Part shown: positions 7,198-11,431 of the stretch, in pieces
Layout: every line of letters starts with the position of its first letter
Position numbering within the stretch: position 1 is the first letter of the stretch
The notes under the pieces: generated by a model
Seen by the model: the letters and a program-made list of their open reading frames with translations, nothing else
Database searches by the model: none
What the model was told of the DNA's origin: nothing
NCBI GenBank assembly: GCA_002395135.1
Contig: DGWC01000013.1
Span: 135,170-146,600 of the forward strand
Reading direction: 5' to 3'
DNA length: 11,431 nt
Source: Prevotella sp. UBA4268
Lineage (GTDB): Bacteria; Bacteroidota; Bacteroidia; Bacteroidales; Bacteroidaceae
Position numbers and translations under genes: made by a program

Positions 7198-8865
7198 TCA
7201 CTTTTCCAGAATCATTTTGTAAACCCTGCCACCGTATGCAGGAACGTCTAATGAAAACGTCTGGTCGGCATGCAGTGGCAGGCGCGTTTCGCTGCCTGTC
7301 AGCAGGTCGGTGGCATCAGCCTCTGCATCAGGTATGCACATGAAGTCGAAGGCATGGCGGGGAATCTGAAGGCTGACCGTTTCCATTTTGTCAGAGAAAT
7401 TAGCCACCACCAGCAGCAGTTCGTTGTCTGCTTTGCGGAGGAAAGCATATTGGCGATTGCCCATCTGCGGGTTGGCATACATCAAATCATACATTTCCCC
7501 CTCACGAACAGCCTTCTCGCTGTTGGCCATCAGCATGGTTTTCTGATAGTCGGCCATCAGTTGGCGTTCTTCTTTTTTCAGTCTCCTTCGGTCGAAATAG
7601 CCACGTCGGATGGTGTCCACACACCAGTAATCGAAGATGGTGGTGCGTCCGTCTCTTCCGCTGAATCCCTCCTTGTCCATGCCCTTTTCGCCAAATTCCT
7701 GACCTGCATAGAGCATATAAGGGTTCTTCTGCAGAAGCAGACTGACCAGATGACCGGGAAATCCGCGTCTGGCATCGCCAGCAAAGAAATCGCTCGCTAT
7801 GCGCTGTTCGTCGTGATTCTCCAGGAAATAGAGCATGTGGTCGCGGATATCATCAGTGGATTGCCATTGGCTGGTGATGTCGTGCGCAGGACGATGGCCG
7901 CAGATAACGTCGCGAACGCAGTCGTACATGCCTACTTTGTCGTAAAGATAGTCGAATCCTGCATGCAGATAGTTGCGGTATTCTGCCGGATTATATACTT
8001 CGCCGATGAATATTTTTTCGGGATAGCAGAACTTCACCTTGTCGGTGGCCCATGCCCAGAAGGCCGTGGGTACCATCTCGGCCATGTCGCAACGGAATCC
8101 GTCCACTCCCTTCTTGGCCCAGAAGAGCAGTATGTCGGTCATCTTGCCCCATGTGTCGGGAATCGGATTAAAATGGTTGCTCCTGCCGCCGGCATCGCAA
8201 TAGTCGATGCCATAGTTAAGTTTCACTGTCTCATACCAGTCATTGCGTGTGGGGCGACTGGAAAACTGGTCGTTGCCGGTGGCACGTGCGGGCATCTCAT
8301 GATAGGACTGTCCGGAGGTGATATCTTCCAGATTGAGCGGCTGCCCCCAGCAATAATAGAAGTTGTTTTTCACAGAAAAGTGCATGTTTGCATCGTCGCA
8401 CTCGCCCAGGTCGGCCACTTCAGCGGGCTTGCAGATACTTTTGTATTCTCTGGCAACGTGGTTTGGCACGAAGTCGATAATCACTTTCAGCCCAGCCTTG
8501 TGCGTACGTTCAACCAATGCCTCAAATTCTGCCATTCGGCAGTCTACGTTTTCTGCCAGGTCAGGGTCCACATCATAATAATCCGTGATGGCATAGGGAG
8601 AGCCGGCCTTGCCTTTCACCACGTCGCTGTGCTGGGTGGGGATGCCGAAACGCGAGTAGTCGGTCTGCGTGGCATGGCGTATGATGCCGGTATACCATAC
8701 ATGCGTGATGCCCATCTCCTTGATGAGCCTTAGCCTCTGCTCATCTATGTCGTTCATCTTTGCACAGCCGTTTTCTTCAAGTGTGCCGTTTTCTTGATTT
8801 GTCTGTTTTTTGTTGCCGAATAATCTGGTGAATATCTGATAGACGATTATCTTCTCTTGTTTCAT
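7198..8865 (-). CDS. Cytosolic GH13 alpha-amylase family protein
   Basis: A 555-residue glycoside hydrolase family 13 enzyme that acts on alpha-1,4-glucans. The four conserved regions are present: DFVPNH (131-136), GFRCDMAEM (256-264) with nucleophile D260, FIGEVY (286-291) with acid/base E289, and FLENHD (347-352) with transition-state stabiliser D352. An all-beta C-terminal domain follows from about 460. There is no signal peptide, so it should work in the cytosol on glycogen or imported maltodextrin. This differs from the outer-surface amylases of Sus-type loci, and no susC/susD genes are nearby. The ATG at 8865 gives a start typical of this group (MKQEKIIVYQIFTRLFG). Exact specificity (amylase, glucosidase or debranching) is not resolved. 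Upstream lies a palindrome and the fabD terminator. Confidence 0.9.
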   Translation of the reverse strand: MKQEKIIVYQIFTRLFGNKKQTNQENGTLEENGCAKMNDIDEQRLRLIKEMGITHVWYTGIIRHATQTDYSRFGIPTQHSDVVKGKAGSPYAITDYYDVDPDLAENVDCRMAEFEALVERTHKAGLKVIIDFVPNHVAREYKSICKPAEVADLGECDDANMHFSVKNNFYYCWGQPLNLEDITSGQSYHEMPARATGNDQFSSRPTRNDWYETVKLNYGIDYCDAGGRSNHFNPIPDTWGKMTDILLFWAKKGVDGFRCDMAEMVPTAFWAWATDKVKFCYPEKIFIGEVYNPAEYRNYLHAGFDYLYDKVGMYDCVRDVICGHRPAHDITSQWQSTDDIRDHMLYFLENHDEQRIASDFFAGDARRGFPGHLVSLLLQKNPYMLYAGQEFGEKGMDKEGFSGRDGRTTIFDYWCVDTIRRGYFDRRRLKKEERQLMADYQKTMLMANSEKAVREGEMYDLMYANPQMGNRQYAFLRKADNELLLVVANFSDKMETVSLQIPRHAFDFMCIPDAEADATDLLTGSETRLPLHADQTFSLDVPAYGGRVYKMILEK

Positions 8866-8876
8866 AGTTGATGTAG

Positions 8877-8892
8877 TTTGTATATATACAAA
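8877..8892. promoter_or_regulatory. 16-bp perfect palindrome before the amylase gene (possible operator)
   Basis: TTTGTATATATACAAA is self-complementary and ends 11 bp before the amylase ATG. It sits where that gene's -7 region and transcription start should lie; the only promoter-like match there is an imperfect TACTTTG at its outer edge. Such symmetry suits a dimeric repressor, but it could also be a chance AT-rich palindrome or part of the terminator tail. Confidence 0.35.
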
Positions 8893-8924
8893 GTAGGGAT
8901 AGATGAAACATCATCTATCCCTAC
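8889..8924 (-). terminator. Perfect 14-bp hairpin after fabD, likely terminator
   Basis: GTAGGGATAGATGA (8893-8906) pairs perfectly with 8911-8924 around a 4-nt AACA loop. On the minus strand it is followed by TTTGTATATATA, a weak T tract. It starts 11 nt past the fabD stop, so termination of fabD is the simplest role. Confidence 0.7.
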
Positions 8925-8934
8925 GAGTAATAAG

Positions 8935-9825
8935 TTATGCTATACCGTGGACGGTCACTTCGCGGTTGATCTTTACAATCATGCCCTGCAAGGCCTTGCC
9001 GGGACCGCATTCGGTGAAGTCGTTGGCACCGTCGGCAATCATGTTCTGCACAATCTGCGTCCAGCGCACGCTACTCGTGAGTTGCGCAATCAGGTTTGCC
9101 TTGATTTCCGAAGGGTCGGTATGCGGCAGCGCATCTACGTTCTGATAGACCGGACACTTAGGTGTGCTGAACTCGGTGCGCTCTATGGCTGCCTGTAATT
9201 CATCTTTGGCAGGCTGCATCAGCGGAGAATGGAAGGCACCGCCCACCTTCAATGGCAGCGCACGCTTGGCTCCTGCTGCCTTTAACTTTTCGCATGCCTC
9301 GCCAATAGCCTCGATATTGCCGCTGATAACCAACTGGCCGGGATTGTTATAGTTGGCAGGAACCACTACATTTCCCTCACGATTCACCTCAGCACATATC
9401 TCTTCCACCTTCTCGTCGGCCAGTCCGATGATGGCGGCCATCGTGGATGGAGCGGCTTCGCATGCTTTCTGCATGGCCATGGCGCGCGCATACACCAGTT
9501 TCAGACCGTCTTCGAAACTCAAGGCGCCTGCTGCCACCAAGGCAGAGAACTCACCAAGAGAGTGGCCGGCTGTCATTTCGGGGCAGAAATCCTCACCCAT
9601 GCAGATGGCGGAAATAACGCTATGCAGGAAAACGGCTGGCTGTGTCACCTTGGTCTGACGCAAATCTTCGTCCGTTCCTTCGAACATTATATCTGTGATT
9701 CTATATCCAAGAATCTCATTTGCTTTTTCAAACAATTCTTTTGCCTGTGGATTATTGTCATAGAGGTCTTTGCCCATACCCACAAACTGTGCTCCCTGTC
9801 CGGGAAATACAAATGCTTTCATCAT
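8935..9825 (-). CDS. fabD: Malonyl-CoA:ACP transacylase (FabD)
   Basis: A 296-residue cytosolic enzyme that transfers malonyl groups from CoA to acyl carrier protein for type II fatty acid synthesis. The length is normal for the family. Motifs are FPGQGAQ (7-13, Q10 for the oxyanion hole), GHSLG (87-91) with nucleophile S89, R114 (YARAMAMQ) for the malonyl carboxylate, NNPGQ (160-164) and GAFHSPLM with catalytic H199. The protein begins MM; the second ATG gives the usual MKAFVFPGQGAQ start, so the true start may be 3 nt later. It is not in a fab cluster here. It has its own promoter and a strong hairpin follows, so it appears monocistronic. Confidence 0.96.
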   Translation of the reverse strand: MMKAFVFPGQGAQFVGMGKDLYDNNPQAKELFEKANEILGYRITDIMFEGTDEDLRQTKVTQPAVFLHSVISAICMGEDFCPEMTAGHSLGEFSALVAAGALSFEDGLKLVYARAMAMQKACEAAPSTMAAIIGLADEKVEEICAEVNREGNVVVPANYNNPGQLVISGNIEAIGEACEKLKAAGAKRALPLKVGGAFHSPLMQPAKDELQAAIERTEFSTPKCPVYQNVDALPHTDPSEIKANLIAQLTSSVRWTQIVQNMIADGANDFTECGPGKALQGMIVKINREVTVHGIA

Positions 9826-9861
9826 TCTGTTGTTTTATAAACCTTTATTGTTAATGCGCTG

Positions 9862-9893
9862 CAAAGGTACAAAGAAGCGAGCAAAATAGCAAA
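9862..9893 (-). promoter_or_regulatory. Bacteroidetes-type promoter of fabD
   Basis: On the minus strand there is TTTG (9893-9890), a 20-bp spacer, then TACCTTTG (9869-9862) followed by CA. Both elements match the consensus. The predicted start near 9855 gives a leader of about 30 nt. Confidence 0.78.
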
Positions 9894-10330
9894 GGAAATG
9901 TCCTATTTCTTTCTTTTTTCAGCAGAATCAGACTTCATAAGCGGTTTCTGCCGTATCTGTTTTATTGGTCTGATTCGCTGATAACAACAGGCAGCGTAAG
10001 GGTATGACAGGTTGTTAGCATGAATATGATGTATGGCGATTGTTCGCAGACGGTTTCTTTGGTAGCTAGTCATATACGAGAAATCGGCGGAACCGAGTGA
10101 TTACTGCAGCACATCCTACAAAGTATGACCACAGGAACCGAGCGATTCTTGTGCATGAAATTGTCTTGGAAAATCTGAATTTAGGGCTCTCATACGCGCG
10201 ATGCTGGTCACGTACAATCATTTGGCCGCGAAATGCGAGAGTTTTTGAGCACTTTCTGTAACTTGTTGATTAATAATTGATTACTATGAAAACGGATTTG
10301 CTTTGAACAAAGAAATCAGACAATTGCTGA
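9894..10330. other. Intergenic region without a supportable gene
   Basis: No reading frame here looks like a protein. Visible structures are a separated inverted repeat AATCAGAC (9926-9933) / GTCTGATT (9968-9975) and two near-identical copies of GGAACCGAGYGATT (10089-10102 and 10134-10147). An AT-rich stretch around 10255-10330 leads into the 22-bp repeat array. It may hold decayed sequence or an unrecognised RNA; neither can be shown. Confidence 0.5.
10089..10147. repeat. Short imperfect direct repeat GGAACCGAGYGATT, two copies
   Basis: Copies at 10089-10102 and 10134-10147 differ at one of 14 positions (T/C) and start 45 bp apart. The flanks are not obviously conserved. Function unknown. 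Confidence 0.6.
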
Positions 10331-10440
10331 TAAAAACATAGGTTTTGGGTCGCAAAAGCATAGGTTTTGAGGTGCGAAACCATAGTTTTTAGGCAGTAAA
10401 ACCATAGTTTTTGAAGAGCAAAAGCATAGGTTTTGCATGG
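10331..10440. repeat. Five tandem 22-bp repeats with an AAAnCATAGkTTTT core
   Basis: Units run 10331-10352, 10353-10374, 10375-10396, 10397-10418 and 10419-10440, with no length variation. Positions 3-5 (AAA), 7-11 (CATAG), 13-16 (TTTT) and 22 (G) are identical in all five; positions 17-21 vary. Units 2 and 5 share core GCATAGG; units 3 and 4 share CCATAGT. The AAAA/TTTT arms make each unit an imperfect inverted repeat. A seventh-length fragment CGAAAAG at 10441-10447 looks like the start of a decayed sixth unit. The 22-bp period is about two helical turns, so every core would face the same side of the DNA. Confidence 0.9.
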
Positions 10441-10671
10441 CGAAAAGTGTTTGACGGTAAAGACTCTTTACGTTTTTGCGTTTTCAACAACCATTTTGTT
10501 CAACATCCATTTCTATTTTGAAGAAAATGGGCAACATGGTTTTGTCGTGTTTTTTCCAATCATCAGCATGCTGCTGGATGGCGTGAACATAGAATGGATT
10601 TGCTTATTTTTCAAATCAGTATCTGCTCATCATCGAACAGGTAATCCGTCAAATAAACGATGCTTTATTAT
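10441..10671. other. Intergenic region between the repeat array and the rplI terminator
   Basis: It contains the 15-bp palindrome at 10457-10471 and otherwise AT-rich sequence without clear hairpins or promoters. An 88-codon frame on the plus strand (10433-10699) runs into the rplI terminator and has no recognisable features. I see no gene here. Confidence 0.5.
10457..10471. repeat. 15-bp palindrome GTAAAGA-C-TCTTTAC
   Basis: Two perfect 7-bp arms around a single central base, starting 16 bp after the last full 22-bp repeat. It may be a protein-binding site or belong to the same intergenic element as the array. No T tract follows closely enough to call it a terminator. Confidence 0.6.
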
Positions 10672-10705
10672 AAAAAAGATCCCGTCTACATGGAAATAGA
10701 CGGGA
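10672..10705 (-). terminator. Intrinsic terminator of the rpsR-rplI operon
   Basis: A 9-bp perfect stem TCCCGTCTA/TAGACGGGA (10680-10688 and 10697-10705) with an 8-nt loop. On the minus strand it is followed by TC and six T. It lies 33 nt past the rplI stop. Confidence 0.9.
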
Positions 10706-10738
10706 CCTATGAATTGTGCTTTACAGCGCAAAGTATAC

Positions 10739-11284
10739 TTATTCTGCTGCGGGAGCCTCTTCCTCGTTGACGATTTCTTCCTCAACAACGGGCTCTTCAA
10801 CTGTGGCAACGGGCTCTTCTGCAGGCTTTTCCTCTACAGGAGCATTCTCTGCTACCACGATGACGGGCAATTTAACCTCAACTCCTTTATAGAAGTGAAC
10901 AGTGGCTTCGTATTCACCAACAGCCTTGGCATCACGCATTGTGATGATCTTTCTGTCGATTTCAATGCCTTTTTCCTTCAGAGCCTGAGCAACTTGGGCT
11001 GCACCTACGCTACCGTAAGTAACACCTGTTGCTGAAACCTTGGCGGCAATCTCAAGAGAAACACCCTCAAGAACCTTGGCGCGCTCCTCTGCAGCAGCCT
11101 TCAGAGCAGCAAGTTTGTGCTCCTGCTGGCGCAGATTCTCTGCCAAAACCTTCTTGGCAGACTCAGATGCAATCACTGCTTTTCCCTGAGGAATGAGATA
11201 GTTGCGGCCATAACCAGACTTTACGTTCACTATATCGTTCTTGTATCCCAAGCCGATGATGTCTTCTTTCAGTATTAATTCCAT
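10739..11284 (-). CDS. rplI: Large-subunit ribosomal protein bL9 with an acidic C-terminal tail
   Basis: A 181-residue 50S protein that binds 23S rRNA near the L1 stalk. The N-terminal domain shows the family signature (MELILKEDIIGLGYKNDIV, then GYGRNYLIPQGKA at 24-36). A long charged helix (about 40-74) and the C-terminal domain end near residue 148. After that comes an extension of about 32 residues dominated by Glu, Pro, Val and Ala, absent from the roughly 150-residue standard protein. The gene follows rpsR by 17 nt and is preceded by a consensus Shine-Dalgarno sequence. A terminator follows it, so it is the last gene of the rpsF-rpsR-rplI type operon. Confidence 0.97.
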   Translation of the reverse strand: MELILKEDIIGLGYKNDIVNVKSGYGRNYLIPQGKAVIASESAKKVLAENLRQQEHKLAALKAAAEERAKVLEGVSLEIAAKVSATGVTYGSVGAAQVAQALKEKGIEIDRKIITMRDAKAVGEYEATVHFYKGVEVKLPVIVVAENAPVEEKPAEEPVATVEEPVVEEEIVNEEEAPAAE

Positions 11285-11291
11285 AATGCAA

Positions 11292-11300
11292 TCCTCCTTA
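11292..11300 (-). promoter_or_regulatory. Consensus Shine-Dalgarno sequence before rplI
   Basis: The minus strand reads TAAGGAGGA, placing AAGGAGG 8 nt before the rplI ATG. I see no comparable SD before the other complete genes in the window, as expected for Bacteroidetes, where SD sites are generally not used. Confidence 0.85.
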
Positions 11301-11302
11301 AA

Positions 11303-11431
11303 TTATTTCATCATGTCAGTAACGAAAGGAAGCAGTGCAATCTGGCGTGCACGCTTTACAGCCTGAGCAACACGACGCTGATACTTCAAAGATGTTCCGG
11401 TGATACGACGGGGAAGAATCTTACCCTGCTC
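11303..11431 (-). CDS. rpsR: Small-subunit ribosomal protein bS18, C-terminal part (cut by window edge)
   Basis: The last 42 codons and the stop are present. The segment [20 protein letters not shown] is the conserved core of bS18, followed by [19 protein letters not shown] and a short MMK end. It is a 30S platform protein that pairs with bS6. The start and N-terminus lie beyond 11431. It is 17 nt upstream of rplI, in the common rpsF-rpsR-rplI order. Confidence 0.96.
   Translation of the reverse strand, partial: EQGKILPRRITGTSLKYQRRVAQAVKRARQIALLPFVTDMMK

Noticed and set aside
7270..8733. 487-codon open frame on the plus strand
   Set aside because: It lies wholly antisense to the amylase, whose catalytic motifs are intact, and its translation shows no domain. 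It is a shadow of GC-biased codons.
9926..9975. 8-bp inverted repeat AATCAGAC / GTCTGATT as a mobile-element end or attachment site
   Set aside because: The arms are short, 34 bp apart, with no transposase, integrase or target duplication; probably chance.
10331..10440. Possible CRISPR array
   Set aside because: There are no unique spacers of about 30 bp; the 22-bp units abut each other and only 5 positions per unit vary. No cas genes are present.
10433..10699. 88-codon plus-strand frame in the intergenic region
   Set aside because: It begins inside the last 22-bp repeat, runs through the rplI terminator, lacks a promoter and has no recognisable motif.

Overview
The window looks like a chromosomal segment from a Bacteroidetes bacterium, most likely Prevotella or a close relative. 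Several genes are preceded by the Bacteroidetes -7 promoter element TAnnTTTG, in two cases with a TTTG -33 element 19-20 bp upstream. Most starts lack a Shine-Dalgarno sequence. The gene content (rpsR-rplI pair, fabD, a cytosolic GH13 amylase, a secreted MGH1/GH63-like hydrolase, a paired ABC exporter) fits that group. It reads mainly as core chromosome: there are no transposases, phage genes, CRISPR arrays or defence systems.

Layout: positions 1-187 hold the 3' end of a tRNA-Ser and a complete tRNA-Glu(CTC), closed by a terminator. An aldo/keto reductase (219-1061, minus) and a two-gene ABC exporter operon (1199-5071, plus) are transcribed divergently from a 137-bp control region. The exporter faces a run of minus-strand genes. 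Read in their own direction from the right edge these are rpsR (partial), rplI, a roughly 900-bp intergenic region, fabD, a GH13 alpha-amylase, a stand-alone AlaX-type editing protein, and the exported MGH1/GH63-like glycosidase. Hairpin terminators are visible after rplI, fabD and alaX, and -7 promoters before fabD, alaX and the glycosidase, so most of these are separate transcription units.

How the genes work: the two ABC half-transporters have complementary changes in their ATPase motifs, as expected for a heterodimeric exporter with one degenerate and one active ATP site. rpsR and rplI supply ribosomal proteins bS18 and bL9. AlaX would clear mischarged tRNA. FabD supplies malonyl-ACP for fatty acid synthesis. 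The amylase lacks a signal peptide and should act on cytosolic alpha-glucan, while the MGH1/GH63-like enzyme is exported; no shared pathway is shown.

The least explained part is 9894-10671, between fabD and rplI. It contains five consecutive 22-bp units with an AAAnCATAGkTTTT core, followed by a 15-bp palindrome and preceded by a 14-bp imperfect direct repeat. No gene can be supported there. No complete new system is evident; the repeat array, the consensus Shine-Dalgarno before rplI and the acidic bL9 tail are the points most worth following up.
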